NCBI GenBank assembly: GCA_030272585.1
Contig: BSYQ01000001.1
Span: 8,199,001 to 8,263,000, forward strand
DNA length: 64,000 nucleotides
Reading direction: 5' to 3'
From: Bryopsis sp. KO-2023
Lineage: Eukaryota > Chlorophyta > Ulvophyceae > Bryopsidales > Bryopsidaceae
The notes beneath the pieces were generated by a model that did not search any database, was not told the origin of the DNA, and saw only the letters and a list, made by a program, of their open reading frames with translations. Positions 36,296 through 48,300 of the stretch are shown here, in pieces. Made by a program: the position numbers and the translations under genes. Position 1 is the stretch's first letter; the number at the start of each line of letters is the position of its first letter.

Positions 36296-36650
36296 GAGGC
36301 GATGGGCAATACTTGCCATCCTGTGTAACCTTCCTCAACCACCAAATCAATCATTTCCTTCTTTTTCGATTCTCATTTTTCGATGGCAAGTGTTTTTTCT
36401 ACACGAACTGGCTTGATTGATGGGGGACGGTGAAGATCTACATGATGAGACTTGATCAACATGCACTCACATAGAATGCTGTCCATCCAGCACGATGCCA
36501 CAAAAATGCGTCGCCAAAGAAAATCTCCCTTGTTAGAATTCCAGCAAGCTCCAGAAAATGTGTACAGAGGGAACAACATCCATCCCCGAAAGATATATCA
36601 AAACTGCCCATTGACCCTGAAAAAGCATTCATGGAAATGGAACATTACCA

Positions 36651-38207
36651 TTACGCGTTCTTTTCAGCTTCCAATTTTGCTTTGCTCTTGAACTGCAAGT
36701 AAGCTTGCATGAAGTCATCAAGATCTCCATCCAACACACCATCGACCCCGGCCGTTTCCAGCCCAGTTCTCACATCTTTGACAAGTCTATAGGGATGCAT
36801 TACATAATTCCTGATTTGCTGGCCCCACTCCGCTTTCACTAAATCCCCCCTGATTTCTGCAATCTCGTCGGCTTCTTGCTGTTGAGCGATGACCATCAGT
36901 TTGCCTTTGAGCCTCTCCAAAGCTAACGCTTTGTTTTGCAACTGGGATCTTTGTTCGGTGCACCTGATTGCAATGCCTGTCGGAATGTGTTTGATTCTCA
37001 CCCCGCTTTCCACTTTGTTTACATTCTGCCCTCCCTTTCCCCCTGACCTCATCGTGGTGATTTCCAAATCTCCATCGCTGACCTCCACTTCTTTGCTGGC
37101 ATCCCCCAGTATCGGCATCACCTCGACCGCTGCAAAACTGGTGTGCCTGGCCCCTCCACTGTTGAAAGGAGATTGCCGGACCAGCCGGTGGGTTCCATTC
37201 TCGGCCGATAAATACCCATAGGCAAAGCGGCCCTCGACTTCCATCTGGACAGATTTTATCCCTGCAGTGTCTCCAGCCAATCGCTCCAACCTGGTCAACT
37301 TGAATCCCCCCCTCTGTGCCCATCGCATGTACATTCTCTCCAGCATTGCAGCCCAATCTTGAGCTTCAGTTCCGCCAGCTCCTGCTTGAATACTCAACAG
37401 GGCTCCATACTTGTCGAAACGACCAGACAACAGCATTTCCAATTCCCATTTACCGACCCCTTTTTCCAGACGGGCCAGAGATATGGACAGCTCATCGATC
37501 AAGGATGCATCCTCAGGGTCATCCACATCCCCACTCAGCATTTCAATACCAAACTCCGAATCTTCGATGAGCGCCTCAAATTTTTCCACCCTTTCTTTTT
37601 CCGTCTTGAAATGTTTTATTTCTGCCATCACGGCCTGGACGTCTCTCTGATCCTTTGACCAGAACTCCGGAGCTTCTGTTTGGGATTCGAGACTTCGAAT
37701 GCGATCGTCCAGGGATGCTGCATCGATTATCTGCTTGGCTTCCTTCATTCTCTCTTGGAGATCCTTTAGCTTTTGAGTAAGGGAAGACTTTCCCTTCTCC
37801 CCACTGTACTCCAAGGATGCACCATCCCCCGAAACTGCTTTCAATGGTGGTAGATGTCTCAAGGGCACCTTGGACAACACACCCTCCCATGTGTTATTTC
37901 ATCATTTCATGTTCTTAGTCATATTCTCCTTCCATGTGTTGGAATGGAGGGTCTAGAATCCAACAGTTCTCGCTCCCAAAGATCCCACCTGTGAGGTGCT
38001 GTTGGAGGAGGGGTGAAGTTGGGAAGTGGAACTAGCCACAGTGCATGTTATGTGACGATTCAGCGACGGTCCGCCTGGAGGAGAAATCCATGTTCGGCGG
38101 GGAGGCGAAAGTCGGCCGTTGATCAATGTTGTTGGAAGCATTCTGGCCAAGAATCGGGCCAAAGGGTGTGATGTTGTCACGCGTAGCGCAGACAAGATGA
38201 TCATCAT
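36651..38207 (-). CDS. prfB: Peptide chain release factor 2, plastid-type
   Basis: RF2 reads UGA and UAA stop codons and triggers release of the peptide on bacterial-type ribosomes. Exon 1 (38207-37989) encodes a 73-residue Ser/Thr/Arg-rich targeting peptide. Exon 2 (37868-36651) encodes the full factor; the total is 478 residues. The stop-codon tripeptide is SPF within [17 protein letters not shown]. The catalytic loop is [16 protein letters not shown], with an intact GGQ. The C-terminus [20 protein letters not shown] is close to plant plastid PrfB. Unlike the bacterial gene there is no programmed frameshift. Location in the plastid rather than the mitochondrion is inferred from similarity, not proven by the peptide. 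Confidence 0.92.
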
Positions 38208-40288
38208 GGTGATGGGACCGATGAATCGATGTCTGACCCTGTGTGCACGTGTTCGACGAAGCGTTTTTCCGAGAGAGTTCCCAGCGCGATCAAGAAAGAT
38301 AGCACCAGCGGAAAAAAGCTCACCAGCAGCAGGGAGACGAGTGAGGTTTTCTGAACCAATGAGATCGGTCGGAAGTGTTTTGGTTCTGTCTGCGACTGGG
38401 ATATCATGTGTGAACAAAGCAATCATGCATATGCAAGGCAAGCCTTTCTTAAAAACCATAAAAAAACCAAAGAAGCAACCTTTTGCAGGATATTGTTCAT
38501 CTGGGCGCCAGACTTGCACAAAAGAACCCATTCCAGGACTCTCAAAATCAATCGGCAGGCTAGAAATTGCGAAAGACAACCCCCATCTCCTGGATGCCTT
38601 CCACCCGCCAGAGATTTTGTATCTGCAAAAAGGATCACCCTCTCCCGCAAAATTAATAAACAGGTGTACCCTTCAATAAAAATTCAGAGGGTGACATGTC
38701 AATTCCCCCAAATTCAAATCAAAAGAGTAAAATCATGTCGGAACGAAATCCTGAATTTTTCGAACCGTTTATTTTTTGTAAAAAGCAGTCAAACCCTCCA
38801 GCTCCTGCCCCAAATCAATCACCGATACCTCCCACCCCCCCAAAACAAAAAGAATAACGAAAATCAGAGCTCACGTCCGGAACCTTCCAATCAAATGTAG
38901 CTTTCAAATGTGCATCCCTGAATTTCGTTGTTGTTTTTTTTTAACCCCCATCAATTTCGGTCCGAATCCCCCCTCCCTCTTTTTCAAAAGAATCCTCTCC
39001 TCTTCTTGAAAACTCGACGACAAAAAAAAACATAGCCGTAACTCTATCTACGTGTTCTTTTAACAAACTCTCGCGGATGCGATCAAGGAAAATCAAATCT
39101 CTAGCCTGCCATTTATTTCTTCTCGAATCGAAAAAAAACCAAAAATCCAAACACAATAACACAGATGCACACGAGACACTCGCAAAAAAAAAACAGACAC
39201 ACACGGGCACAAATGAATCTCCTATTTTTCTGTTGGTTCCTAATGTTCGGATTTTTTCTCGTCCTAGCCGTATCTCTCACGCACCCCTCCTCTTTATACT
39301 TTTTCTTCCAGAAAGTTTTCTTTTCCATTTTTTTTGCATCCTTCCCTTTCCAAATTTCTTTTCCTTCCTCTTTCCTTTTTTTTGTTGGTTTTCTAGTCCA
39401 TGATCACCTTCCGAGCATTCCATCTGTCTCTTCGCCGTTTTTTTCTTTTTTTTTCTGGGGGGTTTGACTACGAATGATGAAAAAAAAAAAACAAGATAAA
39501 TAAAAAGAAAGAAACAAAAGAAAAAAAAAACACATCCCAATTCATGAACGGAACCTCAATAGAACACCCCCCCTTTGCTCCCTAACCAGATTGACTAAAT
39601 CTTTTTAATGAGGTTCCGCTAATTTCTCTCTTTCGCTGTCCTACTTACTTGCTTTTGGGTTGAAATGTAGGAATACGTACATTTTTTTTTTCTTTTTCGT
39701 ATTTTTTTTTGTTTTTTAAATCACTGAAATTATCACCAGGATATTCACAAAATCAAAAACACACACACACAAATCACAATGCAAGTGAACGAATGTATAA
39801 AAAAAACCAAAACCCTGATCTGCCCCCCCTCTCTTTGATCATTAACAAGTCCCTAGAATTCTCCTTCCTGATAATGTATTTTTTTTTCCTCACGATTTTT
39901 TTTTTTTTTTCACGATGTGCAAATTTTTTTTTCAGGTAGTTCTTTATAATTCAACCAATTCCACACCACCCCCATCTTTTTTTTCCCCCACACCCTGGAG
40001 TCGACCTTTTCCTTCCCCCCTTTTTTTATGCATACATTTCCTCCGATCCATTTTTCTCCCTCATGCTCTCTCACTCTGTTTTATCGTTCACCTTTCAAAA
40101 AGGAAAAAAAGGGGGCCTGACTTTCTGGCCATTTCTCCCCCCCCCCTTTTTTTCCCCCTTTTTTTCTTTTGTTTCTGATAATTATCACTCCCATCATAAA
40201 GTCGCATCACCAAATAAAAATTCCAAATTCCAAACCAGATTCTCCCTTTTTTTTGTTTTTTTCTTCCAATATATATGTATCCAATATT
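38208..40288. other. Long pyrimidine-rich intergenic region
   Basis: About 2.1 kb without a supported gene separates prfB from the ankyrin gene. From about 38900 the + strand is dominated by T-, C- and A-tracts (e.g. runs near 39480, 39895 and 40140). Scattered open frames are low-complexity Phe/Ser/Pro or Lys strings. The left part should hold the prfB promoter. No RNA gene was recognised. Confidence 0.6.
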
Positions 40289-42313
40289 CTACGTCAATGC
40301 TTCTACAAGCCGTTCACGATCATCCTGACAAAGAGTCACATTGGGGCAAAACCTACAAGTGCACAACACATCCAAGGGGGTGTTCCCCCCATTGTCTACG
40401 ATCTGCGTTTTTGCCCCAGCCCCGACTAACATACGTATTATCTCGAAAATCCCATCTTTCGCCGCCACATGCAGTGGGGTTTCCCCATTTCTGCTTTGGA
40501 CGTTGGCGTTCGCCCCCGAATCTAAAAGCGACTCAACTTCCACAGCACCCACTCCAGCTGCTATGTGCAAAGCCGTCCTCCCATTCTGCTCCTTGGCCTC
40601 CAGATTTGCTCCAGCCCCGGCCAGCAACTCCACAGCGTTTCTCACCCTTGCCGAGGATCCAAAAGCTTCCACCACTCGGTGCAAAGCAGTGAATATATCG
40701 TCATCCACCAGATTCACATTCGCGTTGGCTTCGATCAGAACTTGCATGATCGGGACATGAGGTTCGCTGGCGGCTGCATGCAGAGGGGTTTGACCGGTGT
40801 CGTCCCTGGCATCAACTTGAGCCCCTCCCTTTATGAGAGCAATCGCTCCAGCGACTGCACCGCCGAAAGATGCAGCCACAGAGTGGAGAGGGGTTTGACC
40901 ATCATCGTTCCGGGCACTCACATCGGCACCTTCGTCGATCAGGAGCTGAATCAAATCTGGTTGACTGGAGGCTGCTGCTCGGTGCAAAGGAGTTATTCCT
41001 TCAACATTGGTCAAGTTCACCGAAGCCCCAGCCTGTTTTTTTTCAAGAAAACATAGAGGTTATTGTTGAAACACCAGGAAAGAACAAAATAAGTATTGGG
41101 CAAAATGGTTTTCTTGCCATTTTGCCCAACACTTATTTTGAAGGGAGGAAGTGTAAATAATGAGCATTGCTGAAAAGGGAGGTGATTTGGTGTTGGACCA
41201 AATTTCTGGTGAGCATTGGTGTTTTGGATCTGTGTCCTACCATGATCAATTCACGGGCAACCTCCGCTTCTCCCTCGAACAATGCTTCTTCAAGGGGAGT
41301 CCTCCCCATGCTATCTTTCACATTCACATTGGCTCCCAATTCCAAGAGCAAAACCACCAAATTCAATTTCCCCACGTCTGCCGCCAAATGCAGGGGGGTG
41401 TCGCCATCATCATCAGCACCATCGACGTCAGCGCCGGCGTCGGCCAGCGCCGTAATGATCGCTGCATCGTCTTTATCCGTTCGATCGATCGCTTCGTGGA
41501 GGGGTGTCCAACCCAACTCGTCGCGAGCCATCACATCCGCTCCAGCGTCGATCAAAAGTTCGCACACCGCGAGTTTATCCTTCAAGGCTGCAAGATGGAG
41601 CGGCGTGTTGCCCAGATCGTCGTAAACGTCCACATCCGCGCCACCCTTGAGCAATGCGTTCACGGTGGCGGTGTTTCGAGGATTGTCGGAATCTGTTGCT
41701 GCCGCTATGTGCAACGGAGTTCGACCGTCGTGGTTGGGTACGTCGATCAGAGCCCCTGACCATGCAACGATCCACTCAACACTCATTGCTCGTTGGATAG
41801 TGGTTCTGTTTCGCTGCTGCTTTCGATGGGATGGCCATTACCTGACGCAACAATCACTCGAACCATCCTCCCATCGTTGTTTTGCGCCGCGAAATGGAGC
41901 GCGGTGTTGCCACTTTCGATATCCCTGACGACGTTCGCATCGGCGCCCGCCTTCAGGAGCTCGTTTACGGCGACGAAATCACCGATCTCCGCAAGGGCAA
42001 GCACAGCCTACAGACATCCACCCCTTTCAAAAGCGGCAATTCTCTCAACTTTCAACCGCATCGCGATTTCGTTCAACGAGGTGGCTGACCTTTCCGAGCG
42101 TCTCCGCGCTGATCGGCGCCGAAGTCGATGTGGCGTTCACCACCCTTGCTCTTCTTACAGGCCGCTCTCCGCTGATCGGCGCCGGAGTCGATGTGGCGTT
42201 CACCGCCCTTGCTCTTCTCAGAACCCGATCCCCCTCGATCGACGCCGGTGTCGATGTGGCGTTTACCGCTCTTGCTCTTTTCAAAGGCCGCTGTCCACTG
42301 ACGCCAATTATCC
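40289..42313 (-). CDS. Ankyrin-repeat protein
   Basis: Coding exons 42313-42090, 42007-41842, 41755-41241 and 41032-40289 join in frame. The first is a basic 21-residue tandem repeat (RRARAVNATSTPAPISGERP). It leads into about 13 consecutive ankyrin repeats with classic GRTPLHIAA, GNTPLHLAA and GADVDV cores. The array fills the protein to its end; no other domain is visible. The 5' exon is uncertain. An ATG at 42481 with a donor near 42424 would give a signal-peptide-like start (MWNFTISCLLLSLTTTIGY). A two-codon exon near 42390 is an alternative that would give no signal. Function cannot be predicted beyond protein binding. An intronic inverted repeat lies at 41085-41140. Confidence 0.88.
41085..41140. 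repeat. 24-bp intronic inverted repeat
   Basis: Arms 41085-41108 and 41117-41140 match at 23 of 24 positions around an 8-nt loop (TTTTCTTG), in the last intron of the ankyrin gene. The arm begins CAAAATAAGTATTGGGCAAA. As RNA it would form a long stable hairpin. Confidence 0.9.
42108..42296. repeat. Three-copy 63-bp tandem repeat in an exon
   Basis: Units start at 42108, 42171 and 42234. The period is a multiple of three, so all frames repeat. In the frame that joins the ankyrin exon each unit codes a 21-residue basic segment (RARAVNATSTPAPISGERP). The units are about 80-90% alike. Confidence 0.9.
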
Positions 42314-42481
42314 CTGTCCAAAGCAAAACGCCCCGATCAACTATTCATGCAATCCCCGATCGCCACTTCCCCTTCCGGACGCTCACACGACATTATAGCG
42401 AATCGGCGGCGGTTCTCTCGCACCATATCCAATCGTTGTCGTCAAAGACAAGAGGAGGCAAGAAATTGTGAAGTTCCACAT

Positions 42482-43408
42482 TATGCGAGCGGCGCTGTGC
42501 AGCATCCTCGCCCGGACGCGATTGCTCCCCAAGTCCAAACGCAAGGATTGAACCCTCGACACGTGGGGCTGCTGCACTTGGGGAGAATTTTTTTTCTTTT
42601 TTTTTGTTCTCTTTTTTTTTCTTTTTTTTCTCTCGGAAAAAAATGGACACGCGGTGGTACCACCTCTGCGGCCTGATACCAGGATTAGGACACCCGTCTT
42701 TAATTCAGACGGACGATTATGTGGGAAGACGACAGGGAGGATGATGCGACGGAGCTCATCGCCATCCACAGCCCAACGAGCGGAATTGAGAGTGGCGGTT
42801 GCGTGATGGTGGGCAAACCAATGCATCTGTATTGTTTCTGGTGATTGACTCGACAACATAGAATCCACCCCACACACTTTCAAACATTATTATTATTATT
42901 ACTTTATTTTATTTTGAAATTACTGCCTTTCTTTCCTTTCTCTCTTTGAAGCTTGCACAGAACCACACACAGCCTCCAAACTGTCCAGACAAACATTACA
43001 ATTCCTGCATGTTCATGCCTAGAGATGAGCATCAGAATCAGCGTTTCTATTTTTGGGAAGGAGAAAAAAAATGGACAAGAAAAATTCTAGTGATGGTTTT
43101 CCGAATGTCATGTCTGAACGAATTCCAACAAGCAAAAAAAACCCAGTCCGACAATCCCCCCCCCCTTTTTGATCCTCTCCTTTTCTTTTTTCTTGGAGGC
43201 TTACCCTGAGACACCTAGCACCTCCTTTTCTCATTAAAAAACCCCCTATGAATTGCATTCGGATGTCCTGATTCATTGCCTTTAGGGGGTTATGCCAAGA
43301 CCCCTAACCCCCCCTACTAGCAGCCCACCACCATAACCACAGTAATTCCTTCTCATGCAATAACCATTCACCACCACCATTATCAGAAGAAAAAAAACCC
43401 GACTCCCC
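42482..43408. other. Intergenic region
   Basis: A gap between the ankyrin gene and TOM22 on the same strand. It contains T-tracts (about 42589-42630), a TTA microsatellite near 42888 and C-runs near 43158. No gene was supported. Confidence 0.5.
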
Positions 43409-43669
43409 TCACTGCTTGGGTGGGGCAGTTTTCGCGCCCGGCTGGGACTGAGGAGGAGGAGGGCCACCAGGTAGTTGCGGATTCGTTAGCACCCCCATTT
43501 GTTGGCTTTCGAATTCTTGAGCTTGCGCCTCCCGATCCATTTCCACGATCACAGGCAGCACGACTATCAAAAAAGACGTCCCGAGAATCCATGCGGCCTT
43601 GCCCGTGGACAAAAATAAACGCTTGCCCACATAGGCAGCATTTTCGGCAATATCAGCAAACGACGGCAT
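43409..43669 (-). CDS. Mitochondrial import receptor TOM22/TOM9-like
   Basis: TOM22 is the central receptor and organiser of the outer-membrane TOM complex. This single-exon gene gives 86 residues. The tail-anchored helix AAWILGTSFLIVVLPVIVE carries the family proline, and MDREAQAQEFESQQ follows on the intermembrane-space side, then a Pro/Gly-rich tail. The N-terminal cytosolic part is only about 30 residues and lacks the acidic receptor stretch of fungal and animal TOM22. That matches the shortened plant form (TOM9). The ATG at 43669 (MPSFADIAENAAYVGKR) is preferred; the frame is open upstream without ATG. It is divergent from SNRPG, 338 bp away. Confidence 0.88.
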   Translation of the reverse strand: MPSFADIAENAAYVGKRLFLSTGKAAWILGTSFLIVVLPVIVEMDREAQAQEFESQQMGVLTNPQLPGGPPPPQSQPGAKTAPPKQ

Positions 43670-44007
43670 CCTTTCACTGCTTCGGGAACCCCAAGTATAC
43701 GAACGCCTCCACCAGCGCAACGGGATGGCTCAAAAGAATAGTAAGTCGTGGATTTGTGCGGTGCGCTCGTGGTTTCGAAGTGGAGGGGGACCAAGACAAC
43801 GGATGCACTGCGTTTGCCAGTTTTTCTTTGTCTGGCGAAATGTGGCTCGTCTGACTGGGATACTCTATCACGTGACGGTTTTCTCAGCGACAGTCGTACC
43901 AGGCAACCTTATTTAATTCTGGAACGGACTTGATTGTTTCGCTCGCAACTCCCAAGGGTGACGTTTTTCCTCAACAGTCGGCCGAGTGGGTATACTTCGT
44001 GTTCACG

Positions 44008-44450
44008 ATGCCGAAGGTACAGCCGCCGGAGCTTAAGAAGTTCATGGACAAGAAACTGAGCAGTAAGATCTCCTGGGGAACTCGATCACTCCATCACTCT
44101 CGAACATCAGCTGCGGTCGACGCTCCACTCCACAGCTGGAATCAGTTCTTCAAAGCTGGAAGCTTCTTCATAGTACTGATAGTACTTAAGGATTTTTGTT
44201 CTGGCCTTGGTGGCTTGTTGGGAGCCAAACAAAGTTTTTGTTTAGTTGTTGTATGATTGATGCTGCTTGTGTTTGTGTGTGTTCAGTCAAGCTCAATTCC
44301 AATCGACATGTCACTGGAGTGCTGAGAGGGTTTGATCAATTCATGAACGTTGTGTTGGACCAGACTGTGGATGAGAAAATGAGAGTGGATATTGGGATGG
44401 TGGTGAGTCAACTTGGATCTTTCTGCTTCTCCACCAAAAAAAACACTTTG

Positions 44451-44485
<35 letters not shown>

Positions 44486-44803
44486 CTTTTTTGTGATAAT
44501 TCCCCGTTTGATATTCAAGAGCTGGCTTCATTGATATTTTTAGCGAACATACAAGCATTGCTAGAGACCTTGTCGACATTGGTTCTAACTGTCAATTCCA
44601 CAGAAAAAAAAATGCACTATATTTAATGAAACTGTTTTTGGAGAAATATATGTTGACGTTTGCACACCTTTTGGAGTGCTGTTTCTGATGGTAATATCGA
44701 ATGTTCCCAGTCTCAGTTTTCTTCAAAATCGCTTTTTTTTGTATAGGTGATCCGAGGGAACAGCATCGTTACAATCGAGGTGTTGGACAAAATGGATTCA
44801 TGA
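44008..44803 (+). CDS. SNRPG: Small nuclear ribonucleoprotein G (SmG)
   Basis: SmG is one of the seven Sm ring proteins of spliceosomal snRNPs. Three exons (44008-44062, 44287-44402, 44747-44803) give 75 residues, the normal length. Sm1 is KLNSNRHVTGVLRGFDQFMN with VVLD following, and Sm2 is GMVVIRGNSIVTIEVLD, the two joined across intron 2. The start MPKVQPPELKKFMDKKLS is the standard SmG N-terminus. The second intron carries an AT dinucleotide run at about 44454-44482. Confidence 0.95.
44454..44482. repeat. AT microsatellite
   Basis: About 14 AT dinucleotides in intron 2 of SNRPG. It is likely length-polymorphic. Confidence 0.95.
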
Positions 44804-45310
44804 TAGAGGCTGCACCTGGGGGGGAGGGGTGAAGTGGGTAATTGTTTTTTTCGGATTTTCCACTGGGTTTTCCTGTGTTTTGTTGGATGTGAGGGGGGGG
44901 GGTTGTTTTGTGGGAGGGATGCTCTCGAGAAAAGGGGCTTGCAGGATCTTGGAGTGAAAATAGTGTGGGTTGTCAGAAACGGGGGGATGGTTGGATCGAT
45001 GTTTCTTTTAGAATGGTACCAGTGAAAACAAATAGTAACGTGATAGAGAAAGAACACCAGTGGTGTGTGTCATAATGCTGATTGATGATAAAATCATGTT
45101 CATAATGAACCCACTATGAGGCAAGCTCCCTCATTTCTTCTGTATTGAAACACAGTTACAGACTGGCAATCCACGGGTTCACACAAATATTGGGTGAAGT
45201 TTCTTAAATCCGGCTGGAAAAAATAATCAGATTAACCTGTGCTGATTTCCAAATGCCTATCCTACCCCACTAATTTTTTTTCTTTGTTCAGAACTTTCAA
45301 AAGTACCTTT

Positions 45311-48300
45311 CTAAGCTATTTTTGTCAGTGCATCATTCAACCACTGCACATAAGCAGGGCTCATATGGGTGCCATCGAATTCTATTTCTGGATTGAGACG
45401 AGTACCGTCTGCGCTCAGGAGCTTCTCGAAAAAATCTAGCCAATGCAATTTCCCCTGGAGCGAGTGTTCCTGGATTGCATCGAGTGCTTTCCTCTTGAGA
45501 CATGACATGTACGATTTCACCACTGGCCGAGTGACGTCCAACACAGGGCTGATCGGATGGATGAAAATCTCAAAGTGCCGCTCTCTGATCAGTCGAAGAA
45601 GAAGTTTGATGTAGATATCCACTGTGGTTTCGATTGCCTCAGCTTCAGAGTCGTACTGGGAAACACAACCAAACACAATACTATTTTCATTTCATGGTGT
45701 ATGCAGGCACGAACCTCATAGATTCACATAGTTTTTACTTCCAGCACTTTCTCGGTCCATATGAAAAAAAACCCTCGCAGACATTGGCACCGCACTGAGA
45801 ATGAGCACTTTCAACGCACATTTCGATTCTTGAAATTTCGACCAGAGCTTGACGCAGACAAGGTTTTGTAAAGAGTCCCAGGTCCTGTGAAAACAATTCC
45901 ACATTTTGCAGGAGCCTACACAAAGAATCGGTGGTGGACATGACTAAGATCCAAAACTATGTGCAACTGTGTGTAACTTCAATTTCAAGATGCGTACGTA
46001 AATACCTTGCATTTCTCCACAGCCAGCATGATGCCGTCTCTGCAGTCGATCTCTCCGAACATCATGATGACTTGAGCTCTGTCAGGCAGCTTTTTGATGT
46101 GGCTCTCGAAACTTTTTTTAGGGTAAAAATCCCCTTCATCTCTCAAATGCCAAACTTTGCAGCCCGTGATTAGTTGAGGTACCAAGAGCCTGTTCTCCCC
46201 TCTCAAGCAAACATGACGCCAAGCACCTGATCGACCAAAAAAAGACACTCAGCAATTCCCTCCTCCCCAATGTCGTATGTGCCCCATATGTGAGTGGTCA
46301 TGTTTTAAGGAACTTGTGAAGCTTTTTGCTTATCGAGAGGCAAAGTAACCATTATTCAGGTGTAATTCAGACCTGTTTCTGTTACTGCAGGTTGATTTTG
46401 GAGGAAAAATCAAACGGGGAAAGCGAGTTTTGGCTACCTGACAAACAGTGCGAATCGCCACAGAGGAATAGAGGATTGACGTCTTGCCCTGGGGTCACAG
46501 CTGGCGGAGGGTGCTCCCAAATGATTTGACTGATGCACCCAAAGTAGGCCGCCTCATTCCTTATCAAGGTGGTGTGAAGCTCCTTCTGGGACGCTTTTCT
46601 TGCCAGCTCAATCGCATTAACAAGCTTGCTGACCCGATCCAGAGCACCGCCAACGAACAAAACCTTCATTAACGTGAATATCAGAGCCATGAGATCCAGC
46701 TGTGGGCTGGAGAACTCTACCTGGGTTGCACAGAAAAAGTGTCAATAGCTCAGCAACGTCAACCCTGATCGCAAGGTGGATTCCATTTCCATACACTTTG
46801 AGTTCTGGTCTGGAACAAGAAGAGGGACTTTTTTTTTCGGTGGGTTAGCTTTGACCCTGCCTTTTCCGCAATCTGAAAAGCTACCTGTTGAACAATTTCC
46901 TCCACGCCGTCTTTAGCTTCTGATTTTGCAGCATCCAGCGGATCCCAGGGCTCCTTTCCGTAGAATGCAAGGGGGGTGTCCGAATACAGAGCTCCCACCC
47001 CATCCACTCCACGAACGATCTGAATCCGAACAAAGTGCGGCTCTTGTTCAAAATCACAACACCAACAAGAAAGCCCCCCCAGCTCATGTTTCTGCTTTTG
47101 GGACTTCGAAATGAGTTCTGCTTTTCCACCATATTAGCAGTACCTCTCGTAGTTCTAGATCCCTTCCCAGCGTTTCTCGACATCTGGAGCAGAACGCCTG
47201 TGCAAACTCCACCACCCCCTTGAAGTCTTGGCTGAGTTCCAGAAGATGGACATAGTCCAGAGCAAACGATGAGTTCGTGGGCTCGACTTGCATGGCTTTC
47301 TTGTACAGTTTCAGAGATGCTCCTATGGCACCTCGGTCCTTGACCTTTCCGGAAAGAAAAGCATACGCTGATTCCACCCCTTGACGCTCTTCCAATTCCG
47401 ACATGAGTGCTTGGAATCCGCTCTCCTCCTGAAACACACAAATGCAAACATCCACTTAGAGGTCCATTCCACTGCCCTGGACTGCTACTACACAGCAAAA
47501 ACAGAGTTCCACATCTTGGGTGCTTCCCAACTTTCTCCTCAGCTCTAGACATCGATACCACGTGTGGTAAACGTTTTTCCTTAACCCTTATTTGTTAAAA
47601 AATCCCATATTGAACCGAAGCCAATGATCGAGGGGTGTGGAATCACCCAGAATGAGCTCGGAACGAGTGAGCTTGAGCTTCTGGGCATCCGGACCTCGAC
47701 TTGGCTGGCAATTTGTCAAAATCCTTCACCTCCAGGCACATTGCCAGGTACTTTTTCGCCTCTTCGTCGCTCTCCTTCTTGACGATGACCCTCAACAGCA
47801 CTTGGGTGGCATCCGGGATCAACCCCCTGTCAAATGCGATCTTTGCATACTCCAGGAGGCCGCCCAGATGGGAGTTGTCGGGCTCCAGAATTTCCATCAC
47901 CAGCTTGGCAGCCATTTGCTGGTAGTCACCCCCCAATTGATACATGGCGCGAGCCGCTCCTAATTTGATGTCTTTGATGTCCGGCTCCTTTGCCTTGCTC
48001 TGCACATAACCATCGACCTTTCAAACCTCAAACCATTGCATGCGGGTGTCGATTTTGGTTTTTGAGTGTCTCTGAAGAGGGAAAAAGGACGCCTGAAAAT
48101 TTTCTGAACACTTGTGATGCTTTTCACCGAAGAACTTAATCTGCTAATAGGATTGCTTTAAAAAGAGAATTTTCTTGATGTCTAAGGATCAGTTCAGTTT
48201 TTGGGGGGAATTTTTGGGAATTTTAATACCTTGCTTGCTGCATCTGCTGCTCTGTTGTAAATCTCTAGAGCGGCATGGCAATCGCCGCATGCTCTACAGG

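Noticed and set aside
46881..47561. 226-residue minus-strand open frame across the TPR exons
   Set aside because: It is a shadow of the TPR-coding exons in another frame.
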